IMG/VR virus record: IMGVR_UViG_3300018469_000006
Coordinates: 1-33,023 of that record
Strand: one strand, 5' to 3'
Origin: a virus
Length of the DNA: 33,023 nucleotides
Position numbers and translations under genes: made by a program. The notes under the pieces were generated by a model that saw only the letters and a program-made list of their open reading frames with translations, made no database searches and had not been told where the DNA came from. Positions 21,244-28,948 of this stretch are shown piece by piece; position 1 is the first letter of the stretch; each line of letters opens with the position of its first letter.

Positions 21244-21489
21244 GTGGTGCTCCCTTGTCACGTACGTCTGCCGGAGGAGCCGTCACCGGCTCTTAATGTC
21301 GAACTGTACGCCATGGCGCGAGCTTACACGCGCCTCTACGATCGTCTGCACGCGGATGTGGTGGCGGGTGACAAGACCGCCGCCCAGATGCACGCGCAAC
21401 TCCATGAGGCGCAGCATGTCATGGTGGAGTTGCTCGAGGCCAAGCTGGCGCGTTCCCTCGCCGCCTGTCCGGACGGCGCAGTGAAATAA
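21244..21489 (+). CDS. Small helical hypothetical protein, 81 aa
   Basis: From the GTG at 21244 (AGGAGG six bases upstream) it reads VVLPCHVRLPEEPSPALNVEL then helices (YAMARAYTRLYDRLHADVVAGDKTAAQMHAQLHEAQHVMVELLEAKLA), probably a coiled coil. The frame stays open to an ATG at 21127, but that part looks like leader. An ATG at 21242 in another frame gives a Trp/Arg-rich product and is rejected. No function recognised. Confidence 0.55.
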   Translation: MVLPCHVRLPEEPSPALNVELYAMARAYTRLYDRLHADVVAGDKTAAQMHAQLHEAQHVMVELLEAKLARSLAACPDGAVK

Positions 21490-21498
21490 CCTAGCGCC

Positions 21499-21546
21499 GT
21501 GTCACTATTCCCTGAGTAGCTACTCAGGTAAATCTGGTAGTGACAC
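21499..21546. terminator. Nested inverted repeat between converging genes
   Basis: Outer arms GTGTCACTA / TAGTGACAC (9 bp) enclose an 18-bp perfect palindrome CCTGAGTAGCTACTCAGG (21511-21528). It lies ten bases after a rightward stop and 36 before a leftward stop, so a two-way terminator or cruciform is likely, although no long T run follows. Confidence 0.5.
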
Positions 21547-21581
21547 TTTCATAAAATACCATCTACCGTGAGTAGGTGTCA

Positions 21582-21740
21582 TCAGCGTCGGCGCGTCGCC
21601 CCTCTATGAGGTGCTCTGCTCTTATCTGCCGCCGCGTACTCCCTCGCCACATTCTGCGAAATACCTACTTTTTTAGCAAAATTCGGATTATGTGCAGCGG
21701 CCCGCATGGTCCGCGCCTGTTTTGGTGTTTTGCTTGGCAT
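21582..21740 (-). CDS. Small basic phage protein, 52 aa
   Basis: MPSKTPKQARTMRAAAHNPNFAKKVGISQNVAREYAAADK and an Arg-rich end. The pattern SxKQARxMxAAAHxPxFAKKxGIxQxVAxEfxxAD is one I have seen in many short phage proteins near terminase or capsid genes; function unknown. GAGGAG nine bases before the ATG. Confidence 0.7.
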   Translation of the reverse strand: MPSKTPKQARTMRAAAHNPNFAKKVGISQNVAREYAAADKSRAPHRGATRRR

Positions 21741-21852
21741 TTAAGTAAACTCCTCGCCATCTATCGTCGACGTCCGGTGTTCTTACAAAACGCCCGGACC
21801 CACCGCGTACGCATCGCCCGCGATCGTCGCCAGCGCAGTCGCCGCACCAGTT

Positions 21853-22113
21853 TCATTGCTCGACGCGCCTGCTTGCTTCGTCTAACAAGCTCCGTACTAC
21901 GTCGCACGGTTCCACCACCGACAGCACTCGCCCGTCAGTCAGCCAGATGACGCAGCGCGCCCCCGAGGTAATAACTTTTGGCCCAACGCGCGCCGCCGCG
22001 TGCAGCGCTGTGATATGCTCCACGGCGACCTGTACCGCGCCACCATCAGCCCGATGCAACAATACCAGAACCAGTGCAACGGCAGGGCAGGTCGCGCGGA
22101 ACCGGTCAGTCAT
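21853..22113 (-). CDS. Hypothetical protein with hydrophobic N-terminus, 86 aa
   Basis: MTDRFRATCPAVALVLVLLHRADGG suggests a membrane anchor or weak signal peptide; the rest (ARCVIWLTDGRVLSVVEPCDVVRSLLDEA) is a strand-strand-helix with two Cys that could form a disulfide. GAAGG precedes the ATG. Overlaps the next upstream gene by 8 bases. Confidence 0.6.
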   Translation of the reverse strand: MTDRFRATCPAVALVLVLLHRADGGAVQVAVEHITALHAAARVGPKVITSGARCVIWLTDGRVLSVVEPCDVVRSLLDEASRRVEQ

Positions 22114-22414
22114 AAACTACCTTCCCTTGCGTTTCTTCCTTAGTCGCCTCATTCAGCGCTTCTACACTGATCTCCTCGAACCAGTTCGGCGCGTCTACCT
22201 CTGCTACTCGCAGAGGTAGATTTAACCAAGCCACGGTGTCGTGCCCGATCCCCACCACAGCCTCGACCCGGTCGACCCCACCGCGCTCCAGCGCCGCCGC
22301 GTGAAACAGCGTCCCCTCCGGCACGACGAGATCCTGCTTAAGCTTAAACATACGCGTGGGCTTCTTTGTATAATCCCGCATCGGTTTACTATCCCTCGGG
22401 TTGAGGTAGTTCAT
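22106..22414 (-). CDS. Conserved phage hypothetical protein, 102 aa
   Basis: After a charged start, residues 23-75 (FKLKQDLVVPEGTLFHAAALERGGVDRVEAVVGIGHDTVAWLNLPLRV) form a small beta-rich domain similar to uncharacterised proteins next to phage terminase genes. GGAG is eleven bases before the ATG, which is rather far. Function unknown; the hairpin ACCGCC-TAGC-GGCGGT lies just upstream. Confidence 0.6.
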   Translation of the reverse strand: MNYLNPRDSKPMRDYTKKPTRMFKLKQDLVVPEGTLFHAAALERGGVDRVEAVVGIGHDTVAWLNLPLRVAEVDAPNWFEEISVEALNEATKEETQGKVVYD

Positions 22415-22453
22415 TTATGACTACTCCACCGCCGCTAGGCGGTTATAGGTAAT

Positions 22454-23851
22454 TCATGTCCACCCCATCGCCGACACCGGTTCGCGCTGCAGCATCGGTC
22501 GTTCGCGCCGCAGCACCCGCGCTGTGTAGTTGGAATGCGTCCCCAGACACGCATATTGCAGCGCGTCGCAGACGTCGCTCCACGGATGCAGCTTCTCCGG
22601 TAAATCCTCAAACTGCCCGTCGCGCCGCCGCCGGTAGCGGTACCGGTTGCCCAGCGCCTGGATCAGCGTCGGGCAGCCCTCGCGCGAGATCTGGATCGCC
22701 GCCTCGCCGACGATCGTCGAGCGGAACAACCTCTCCACCGCCAGCAGGCGTGGTTCAATATTATTGGTCGACGCCGGGTAGGCCAGGAACCCCTCGCTCC
22801 GCAGTACCTCAAAGGCGGTTTCCTCGGTGATCTGCGATTTCTGCTGGCCGGCGGGGTCGCCCACGATAAACACCCGGCAGGTGTCAAACGGGGGCTGCAG
22901 CAGCGCCGGCTTCAGGTGCTCTTGGATCATCTGGATGAGCCCCATCCCCTCGGTCACGATCTCCTGGTAGACGATCAGCCGGCCATAATTATCGACCTGG
23001 GTTATCAGGGCGCAGGGGGTGCGGCCAAAATCGAGGCCGATCATCAGGGGGCGGTAGACGTTGACCACCGGCTTCAAGTCGCGCACATGGCTGGGCGCGT
23101 GGAACGATTTCCTGAAAACCGCTTGCCCGGCGTTCGACGTCCCCCACTCCGACTCGACGTGGACGCTGACCCAGCCCTCGTCGCGGTCGCCGCTGAGCGT
23201 ATTATAATAGCCGTCAGGCAGGTTCTCGACGTTCTCGGCTTGAGGACTAAGCCCGCTGGGCTGGTGGAACAGCTCCCAGCCGGCGGTTTTGTTCAGCACC
23301 AGCCGCTCATGATACGGAGAATCGGTGTCCCACGGGTTAGTATCGGCCATCAACCCGTACCAGGAGGGTCCACCCATCAGCTTCGACGGATATCTTCCCA
23401 GTCGCCCGATAACCCCCGACACCACCTCGACCGGTACCTCCCGCAACTCGTTGATCCAGGCGAAGGTGAGCTGCATCGACAACAAACGGCGTACGTCTTC
23501 CTTGGTATCGAGCGGGATCATGATCCAGTCGGAATGCAGTTTTGTTCCATCCGGCAAGTCGGAGCGGATCTGCACAGTACTATCTGTTACATAGTAGTGC
23601 ACCATCGGCCCCAGATAAGACTGTACGTCGACCAGAACCGTCTGTCTTAGCTGCTGCAAAGTATTGCGGATCAGTGCCCCCCGCGTGTACCTTACGCCGT
23701 TATAGGGTAGCTGCATGGTACAGCGCCGCAGCGCCTCCATAATACACCCCATACTCTTGCCGGAGCCGAGCGGCCCGACGAGAACCCGCACCAGCGAGGC
23801 GTCCTGGCAGAACTTCTCGACGGTCGGCGGCGGCTTGTAATCGAGGTTCAC
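22454..23851 (-). CDS. terL: Terminase large subunit
   Basis: The DNA-packaging motor, 465 residues. ATPase: Walker A VGPLGSGKS (residues 25-33); Walker B FAWINEL (130-136), with Asn before the catalytic Glu instead of the usual Asp. Nuclease (RNase H fold): IGLDFG with D274, VGDPAG with D332, and HPWSDVCDAL with acidic residues near 430. Length is usual for podovirus and P22-like terminases. Overlaps the small subunit by 4 bases. Unusually it is transcribed away from the portal gene. Confidence 0.93.
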   Translation of the reverse strand: MNLDYKPPPTVEKFCQDASLVRVLVGPLGSGKSMGCIMEALRRCTMQLPYNGVRYTRGALIRNTLQQLRQTVLVDVQSYLGPMVHYYVTDSTVQIRSDLPDGTKLHSDWIMIPLDTKEDVRRLLSMQLTFAWINELREVPVEVVSGVIGRLGRYPSKLMGGPSWYGLMADTNPWDTDSPYHERLVLNKTAGWELFHQPSGLSPQAENVENLPDGYYNTLSGDRDEGWVSVHVESEWGTSNAGQAVFRKSFHAPSHVRDLKPVVNVYRPLMIGLDFGRTPCALITQVDNYGRLIVYQEIVTEGMGLIQMIQEHLKPALLQPPFDTCRVFIVGDPAGQQKSQITEETAFEVLRSEGFLAYPASTNNIEPRLLAVERLFRSTIVGEAAIQISREGCPTLIQALGNRYRYRRRRDGQFEDLPEKLHPWSDVCDALQYACLGTHSNYTARVLRRERPMLQREPVSAMGWT

Positions 23852-24354
23852 ATCCCTTCCTCATGCTCGATCACGGGCGGGGAGGGGCGGGCGGTCAGCA
23901 CGTTCTCCTTGGTGCCGTCGCTCCAGATAAAATTGAGCGTGAAGGTCGGCCCGCTCCCGCCACTGTCGCCAAACCGTGGTGCCGGCGGCGCGCCATCGGT
24001 GCCCGCCGCCCGCAGCAGCTTATGAAAGCAGTCGAGCTTCTGCCCAATCGGGGTGCTGGTCTGGGTGATCAGGTGGGCGATGTGCGGGATCGCGTTCTCG
24101 ACCGATAGCCCGGCCTTGAGGCGGATGCGCTGCTCGACGTTCTCATTACTGTCATAGGCGGTTTTCTGCCGGTGGATCAGCTTCTCGAGCGACGGGGTAG
24201 TACGTAAAAAGTGAAACAACACGGCGCGGTTGACGAAGCCGTAGCGCTCGCAGAGTTCATCCCAGTCGTAGAACCCCTGCGCTACGTCGGTGACGAACTT
24301 CAGCAACAGCTCTTCGGTGTTGACGAGTTCGCGAGGGACGGGGTTCTCCAGCAT
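23848..24354 (-). CDS. terS: Terminase small subunit
   Basis: 168 residues. N-terminal helix-turn-helix region (VAQGFYDWDELCERYGFVNRAVLFHFLRT), then a long helix (IHRQKTAYDSNENVEQRIRLKAGLSVENAIPHIAHLI) suited to oligomerisation, and a Gly/Pro-rich tail. Recognises phage DNA and delivers it to the large subunit. Identity rests on position and fold pattern more than on a fixed motif. Confidence 0.75.
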   Translation of the reverse strand: MLENPVPRELVNTEELLLKFVTDVAQGFYDWDELCERYGFVNRAVLFHFLRTTPSLEKLIHRQKTAYDSNENVEQRIRLKAGLSVENAIPHIAHLITQTSTPIGQKLDCFHKLLRAAGTDGAPPAPRFGDSGGSGPTFTLNFIWSDGTKENVLTARPSPPVIEHEEGM

Positions 24355-24395
24355 TTGAACAACGCCTGTTGACAGAGAATCCAGAAGGAGGATAA

Positions 24396-24415
24396 CTAAC
24401 TATAGACAGAATAGG
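24396..24415 (+). promoter_or_regulatory. 20-bp CTATAG-N5-ATAGG element, copy 8
   Basis: CTAACTATAGACAGAATAGG, in the divergent gap between terminase small subunit and portal, eight bases before the TTG start. TTGACA at 24369 is 26 bases from TATAGA, too far for a sigma70 pair, though a TTGACA plus ATAACT pair is possible. Confidence 0.6.
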
Positions 24416-24423
24416 AAGGTGCC

Positions 24424-26700
24424 TTGCAAGCGTTGGCCGGCGTCAGCTCGTCAACCCCGCCCGCGTATAGTCGTGCTGGCGGCAATGGGTTATTGCGGAT
24501 CGTCAGTCCAGCCGAGCTGGACGAGCAGGATCAGGCTCACCTCGCCGCGCTCTCGGAGCTGAATCGCCCTAACCCGCTCCCGGCGGATCTGGGGGCGTTT
24601 GTGCGGACCCGCTGGCAGATCATGCGCAATGCGCGCAACTCGGGCGAGAACAACCTCAACGACCGTCTGCTGCGCGCGCAGCGGATGTTTGAAGGTAAGT
24701 ACGACCCGCAAAAGCTGCGCGAAATAAAGAAATTCGGCGGGTCGGAGGTATATGCCCGGCTCGTCGCCGTGAAGTGTCGCGGCGCAAACTCTTTGCTCCG
24801 CGACGTCTATCTTGGGGCCGACCGGCCTTGGAGTATCGACCCGCAGCCCGACCCGCCCGTGCCGGCTAGCGTCAAGCAGAACATCATCCAGCTGATCCAG
24901 TCGGAGGTGGCGAACCTGCAGCTGGGCGGGCAGCCGATCGACGCCGATCAGGTGCAGCAACGCGCTCGCGACCTCTTATACGCCGCCGAGCAGGCGGCGC
25001 AGCGGCAGGCGGATCAGCAGGCTGATCAAGCCACCGACAAGGTCGAAGACCTTCTCCAGGGTGGCAATTTTTATGACGCGCTGGCGGAATTCCTCACCGA
25101 CCTTCCCCTTTTCCCCTACGCGGTGATTAAAGGCCCGGTCGTCCGCATGGTCCCCAGACTGTCCTGGGAAGGCGGGCGGGCGCAACTGCGGCAGATTCCG
25201 CAGATGTTCTGGGAGCGCATCGACCCGTTTATGGTTTATTGGACCCCCGGCGCGGCACGGTTCGATCAGGCGGAAGTGATCGAGCGTAAGCGGCTGACGC
25301 GGGCCGACCTCAACGATCTTCTGGGACTGCCCGGCTACGACGAGGATGCGGTGCGCGGCGCGCTGCAGGATTACGGGCGCGGACTGCGCGACTGGATGGA
25401 TGCCTCCGACACCGAGTCGGCGCTGGCGGCGGGCCGCGAAGACCCGAATTTCAACCAGTCGCAGATGATTGACGGCATCGAGTATCACGGCAATGTGCAG
25501 GGGCAGATCCTGTTCGATCAGGGCGTGCCGCGCGAGCAGGTGCCTGACCTCGACCGGGACTATCAGGTGCAGACCTGGGTGGTGGGCCGGCACGTTCTTA
25601 AAACTCAGCTCAATCCCTCCCCCCGACAGCGGCACCCGTACTACCTGACCAGCTTTGAAAAAGTCCCCGGCACCGTTGCCGGGCACGGGCTGCCTGACAT
25701 CCTCGAGGATCTGCAGGAAGTAGCTAATGCTACTCTACGATCCCTCGTCAATAACATGGGTATGGCAAGTGGTCCGCAGGTTGTCATCAACGACGACTGC
25801 ATGGCCCCAACCGAGAATACCGATAGTCTATTCCCGTGGAAACGTTGGCACGTCATCAACGACCCGCTGAATAATACTCGCGAGCCGGTGTCGTTCTTCC
25901 AGCCTAACAGCAATAGCCAGGAACTGTCGGCGATCTATAATTGGGTGACTAACCTCGCCGACGATATTAGCGCGATCCCGCGCTACACGACGGGCGAGAG
26001 CCTGTCGGGTGGAGCCGGGCGGACGGCTTCCGGCCTGTCGATGCTGATGAACAACGCCAGCAAGGTGCTGCAGACCGTCGCGTCGAACGTCGACCTCGAC
26101 GTGATGAAGGGTTTGCTCACCGGGCTCTACGACATGATCATGCTGACCGACGACAGCGGCATGCTGTCGGGCGAGGAGCAGATCGTCGTCAGCGGCGTCA
26201 AGGTGGCGATCCAGAAGGAGTCCGAGCGGCAGAAGCAGCTTCAGTTCCTGCAGATCACCGCCAATCCGATCGACGCGCAGATCATCGGCGAGCCGGGCCG
26301 GGCGCGGGTGCTGCGCGCCGTGTCGGCTAATCTGGGCATGCCCGACGATGTGGTGCCGGATGACCGGCAGATCGCCGCTAAAATAAAGGCGCAGCAGGAT
26401 CTTCAGAAAGCCATGATGGCTATGGGTGCCGCCCCCGGTGAATCTCCTCCCGGTGGCGGCGGCGAAGGCGGGGGTGGCCCTGCCCGTCCCCAACAAACCA
26501 CCCCCGCCAGCCGCGCCCAGGGCAGTCAGGCACCAAAACCGACAGAGTCGCGCCTGTCCGACAACGTGCCGGCTCAGAACAATTTTCAGGATCAACCGCA
26601 GCAGAGCGGGCTGCGGCAGGCGCGCGACGGCAAGTTCTACGCCCCCGACCCTTCACGCCCCGGCAAGTTCATGATGGCGGTGGGGGGCGGACGTGCCTGA
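24424..26700 (+). CDS. Portal protein
   Basis: 758-residue podovirus-type portal, forming the head vertex through which DNA passes and to which the tail binds. Supporting features: length, position between terminase and scaffold/coat, the N-terminal helical region (WQIMRNARNSGENNLNDRLLRAQRMFEG), the conserved core (YDALAEFLTDLPLFPYAVIKGPVVR, RIDPFMVYWTPGA) and ASGLSMLMNNASKVLQ before a helical C-terminus. Last 100 residues are Gly/Pro/Gln-rich. TTG start with AGGAAGG just upstream; no nearer ATG. Confidence 0.88.
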   Translation: MQALAGVSSSTPPAYSRAGGNGLLRIVSPAELDEQDQAHLAALSELNRPNPLPADLGAFVRTRWQIMRNARNSGENNLNDRLLRAQRMFEGKYDPQKLREIKKFGGSEVYARLVAVKCRGANSLLRDVYLGADRPWSIDPQPDPPVPASVKQNIIQLIQSEVANLQLGGQPIDADQVQQRARDLLYAAEQAAQRQADQQADQATDKVEDLLQGGNFYDALAEFLTDLPLFPYAVIKGPVVRMVPRLSWEGGRAQLRQIPQMFWERIDPFMVYWTPGAARFDQAEVIERKRLTRADLNDLLGLPGYDEDAVRGALQDYGRGLRDWMDASDTESALAAGREDPNFNQSQMIDGIEYHGNVQGQILFDQGVPREQVPDLDRDYQVQTWVVGRHVLKTQLNPSPRQRHPYYLTSFEKVPGTVAGHGLPDILEDLQEVANATLRSLVNNMGMASGPQVVINDDCMAPTENTDSLFPWKRWHVINDPLNNTREPVSFFQPNSNSQELSAIYNWVTNLADDISAIPRYTTGESLSGGAGRTASGLSMLMNNASKVLQTVASNVDLDVMKGLLTGLYDMIMLTDDSGMLSGEEQIVVSGVKVAIQKESERQKQLQFLQITANPIDAQIIGEPGRARVLRAVSANLGMPDDVVPDDRQIAAKIKAQQDLQKAMMAMGAAPGESPPGGGGEGGGGPARPQQTTPASRAQGSQAPKPTESRLSDNVPAQNNFQDQPQQSGLRQARDGKFYAPDPSRPGKFMMAVGGGRA

Positions 26701-27136
26701 ACCCATCAGCTACGTCCCGGTCGACTACGAACCTGATTTCGTCGATCAGCCGCCGCAGAACATCGCTCGGTATGAAGCGATCGATTTTGATCCCTTTGCA
26801 GACCAGTACGCTGATCGTTTTGCTGCATCAATTAATCGTAATCTTCCTAACCAAATTCCTGGGCAGGATCGAGTAATCCATCCGCAAAATTCGTACGTTA
26901 CAGAAGCTCCGGTTTATCATGGGGCAAGCCCTCCAAATATAGAGCCTCTTTCTAAATACCCGTTCGATAGGCCACCTGTGTATATGTATGATCCTGCGAA
27001 TCCTGAACGCGCGCAGAGTGTCGAGAATCCTGCTGCTCCAGTAATGGAAGAAGGTCCGACGCCGCGACTATACGGTCCACATCCTTCTTTTATTAATTTT
27101 GATCTGGGTGAAGCAATTCCAACACAAGGAAGGTGA
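26693..27136 (+). CDS. Hypothetical protein, 147 aa, AT-rich
   Basis: GTG start overlapping the portal stop. MPEPISYVPVDYEPDFVDQPPQNIARYEAIDFDPF then a Pro/Asn-rich, probably disordered body with few hydrophobic clusters. Its codons are clearly more AT-ending than those of portal and scaffold. Could be a minor virion or portal-associated protein, by position; no motif recognised. Confidence 0.6.
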   Translation: MPEPISYVPVDYEPDFVDQPPQNIARYEAIDFDPFADQYADRFAASINRNLPNQIPGQDRVIHPQNSYVTEAPVYHGASPPNIEPLSKYPFDRPPVYMYDPANPERAQSVENPAAPVMEEGPTPRLYGPHPSFINFDLGEAIPTQGR

Positions 27137-27139
27137 ACC

Positions 27140-27370
27140 ATGGCTGGTTATCAACGCACCGAGTACGGCACCAAGACCGGCAGCGACGGCGACGACAAGC
27201 TCGAGTCCACCGGTAGGCTCGAAATGATCAAGGGCGGCGACTCTCGCGGCGGCAATAGCGGGCCGACCGGGTCTTCGCGCAGCTACCCCAAGAGCAGCAA
27301 TTTGTCGCTGACCCCCGACTTCAACCCGATGCGGTCGGGCAAGCCGGGCTACGGCGTCGACGGCGTCTGA
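27140..27370 (+). CDS. Hypothetical Gly/Ser-rich protein, 76 aa
   Basis: MAGYQRTEYGTKTGSDGDDKLESTGRLEMIKGGD, then Ser/Gly/Pro-rich to the end; likely disordered. AAGGAAGG precedes the ATG. Its stop touches the next 20-bp element. By position a minor structural or assembly protein. Confidence 0.6.
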   Translation: MAGYQRTEYGTKTGSDGDDKLESTGRLEMIKGGDSRGGNSGPTGSSRSYPKSSNLSLTPDFNPMRSGKPGYGVDGV

Positions 27371-27390
27371 GTAACTATAGCCGGGATAGG
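27371..27390 (+). promoter_or_regulatory. 20-bp CTATAG-N5-ATAGG element, copy 9
   Basis: GTAACTATAGCCGGGATAGG, directly after the stop codon of the 76-residue gene and three bases before the next ATG. No -35 box is seen upstream. Confidence 0.6.
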
Positions 27391-27393
27391 CAG

Positions 27394-27615
27394 ATGAAAT
27401 CTCTACCTAAAGGCGTGCCGCCGGTAACCCACAAATCGCTGAAGGTCGAAGACCTCGGGAACATTACCGGGCGTCGTACTAACGGCATTACGACGGTCGG
27501 CGGCGGCGAGCAGCTGACGCACACCCTCAACCACTACGGCAAAGACCCGCCGCAGATGCCCGGCATGGACATGATGTTGGGATTGCCGGGGCTTCGCGGA
27601 GGGCGTCTCCGTTGA
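27394..27615 (+). CDS. Hypothetical protein, 73 aa
   Basis: MKSLPKGVPPVTHKSLKVEDLGNITGRRTNG, ending PGLRGGRLR. Gly/Pro-rich. The only ribosome-site-like sequence is the ATAGG of the preceding element. The stop overlaps the next TTG start. Confidence 0.55.
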   Translation: MKSLPKGVPPVTHKSLKVEDLGNITGRRTNGITTVGGGEQLTHTLNHYGKDPPQMPGMDMMLGLPGLRGGRLR

Positions 27616-27881
27616 GCCTCAATCTCGGCAACAACGCGTGTAACGCGTGCAAGAACCTGTCGAACAGCGCCGATTTCATCCTGTTTCGCGACGGGTTATT
27701 CGAGCGCGCTCGCGATCACATGAACCAAGCGCTCGATATCGAGCCCAGTAAACGCGACGACGCGATTGGTTATGCCCGCGCGCTGCGTGATTTGTGGCTT
27801 GCGATCGAGGCGGCGTCGACCGGCCAGAAGATTCAAGCAGTAACCAGACCAGGGGCTGTTGCAGGAGCAGGAGCCCGCTAA
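27612..27881 (+). CDS. Hypothetical protein with Cys pair, 89 aa
   Basis: TTG start overlapping the previous stop (TTGA). MSLNLGNNACNACKNLSNSADFILFRDGLFERARDHMNQAL: a C-x2-C pair near the start, then helices. By place, upstream of scaffold, it may be a head-assembly protein; not recognised. Confidence 0.6.
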   Translation: MSLNLGNNACNACKNLSNSADFILFRDGLFERARDHMNQALDIEPSKRDDAIGYARALRDLWLAIEAASTGQKIQAVTRPGAVAGAGAR

Positions 27882-28922
27882 ATGTCTGACAACTCCGAAT
27901 ACGCAGCTCCTGTCCCGCGCGCCGTGCGCGAGCAGGCGGAGCGTGCGGAGCAGCTGGCGCGTGAGCTGGGTGCGGTGAACGTGCCGGATGATCCTTCGTC
28001 GGTCTCCCCTGGCGGCGAAGGGCAGGAGGGGGGAGACGGGACGCCCCCGTCTCCCCCGGAAGAACAGGAGTACCAGGAGCCGCCGGATGACTACCGGCAG
28101 CCGGTGCGCGAGCCTGACAGCTACGAGCAGCGTTATCGTACGCTGCAGGGCAAGTACGATCGCGAGATGGGTGAGCTGCGCGGTCAGCTGACCTCGATGC
28201 AGCACCTGATCGCGACGATGAACGCGGCACCGCCGCCACCCTCCGCGCCACCGCCGTACGTCGAACCGATGGTGACGCAGGAAGACCGCGAGATGTGGGG
28301 TGACGAGCTGCCCGGCGCGGTGTCGCGCTGGGTCGGCAACGCCCAGGAGCAACGATTTCGTCAGCTTGAAGCCGACCTGCACCAACTCAGAGGCGGGCAG
28401 CAGCGCCACGATACAACGCTGACACAACATTCGGTGATGGCTCAGCTTGATATGGACCCCGACCTTGCGGGGCGCTGGCGGGCACTCAACGAAAATACCG
28501 AGTTCCACAACTGGTTATCGGAGGCAGATCCGTTTTCAGGGCGGCTTCGTATGGAGCTGCTACGTGAAGCCTACGCCCAAGGCGATGCTCATCGCACTGG
28601 GTACTTTTTTCGTACGTATCTCGCAGAGCATACCGCTCCGCCAGCTCGACCAACAACTCCAATCCATACCGGACAGAACGGTTATGCGTCTCGTTCGGCG
28701 GGTTCGATGAGGCTCGAGGATCTGGCTGCACCCGGTCGCGCAAGCGGCTCTGGTACAAACGGCGGCGCTTCCCAAGAGAGAGGACGCATGTGGACAAACC
28801 GAGAAATCGGCGCGTTCTATCGGGATGTGCAGCGTGGTGTATTCAGAGGCCGCGACGCGGATAAAACCCGTATCGAGCAGGATATCATCACAGCAGCTTC
28901 CGAAGGACGCGTCACGCAATAA
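27882..28922 (+). CDS. Scaffolding (capsid assembly) protein
   Basis: 346 residues immediately upstream of the coat gene. Acidic, Pro/Glu-rich start (residues 35-85), a coiled-coil segment (YEQRYRTLQGKYDREMGELRGQLTSMQ), a second helical region near 160-190, and a basic C-terminal helix set (RMWTNREIGAFYRDVQRGVFRGRDADKTRIEQDI) of the type that contacts coat protein. Expected to guide procapsid assembly and then leave. Identification by architecture and position. Confidence 0.8.
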   Translation: MSDNSEYAAPVPRAVREQAERAEQLARELGAVNVPDDPSSVSPGGEGQEGGDGTPPSPPEEQEYQEPPDDYRQPVREPDSYEQRYRTLQGKYDREMGELRGQLTSMQHLIATMNAAPPPPSAPPPYVEPMVTQEDREMWGDELPGAVSRWVGNAQEQRFRQLEADLHQLRGGQQRHDTTLTQHSVMAQLDMDPDLAGRWRALNENTEFHNWLSEADPFSGRLRMELLREAYAQGDAHRTGYFFRTYLAEHTAPPARPTTPIHTGQNGYASRSAGSMRLEDLAAPGRASGSGTNGGASQERGRMWTNREIGAFYRDVQRGVFRGRDADKTRIEQDIITAASEGRVTQ

Positions 28923-28948
28923 CGCGACGCATCTGAGGGAGTTATGTT

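Noticed and set aside
21576-21950. Rightward 124-codon frame
   Set aside because: Arg/Ser-rich, no ribosome site, and overlaps two better leftward genes.
22418-22446. CCTATAACCGCCTAGCGG upstream of the 102-residue gene
   Set aside because: Spacing is one base short and the end is degenerate; kept only as a hairpin note.
22916-23650. 244-codon rightward frame opposite terminase
   Set aside because: Mirror frame of a well-supported gene with clear Walker and nuclease motifs.
23697-23720. CTATAA followed by TAAGG within the terminase gene
   Set aside because: Only a partial match within coding sequence; probably chance.
24369-24406. TTGACA plus TATAGA as a sigma70 promoter
   Set aside because: The 26-base spacing is too long for a normal sigma70 promoter.
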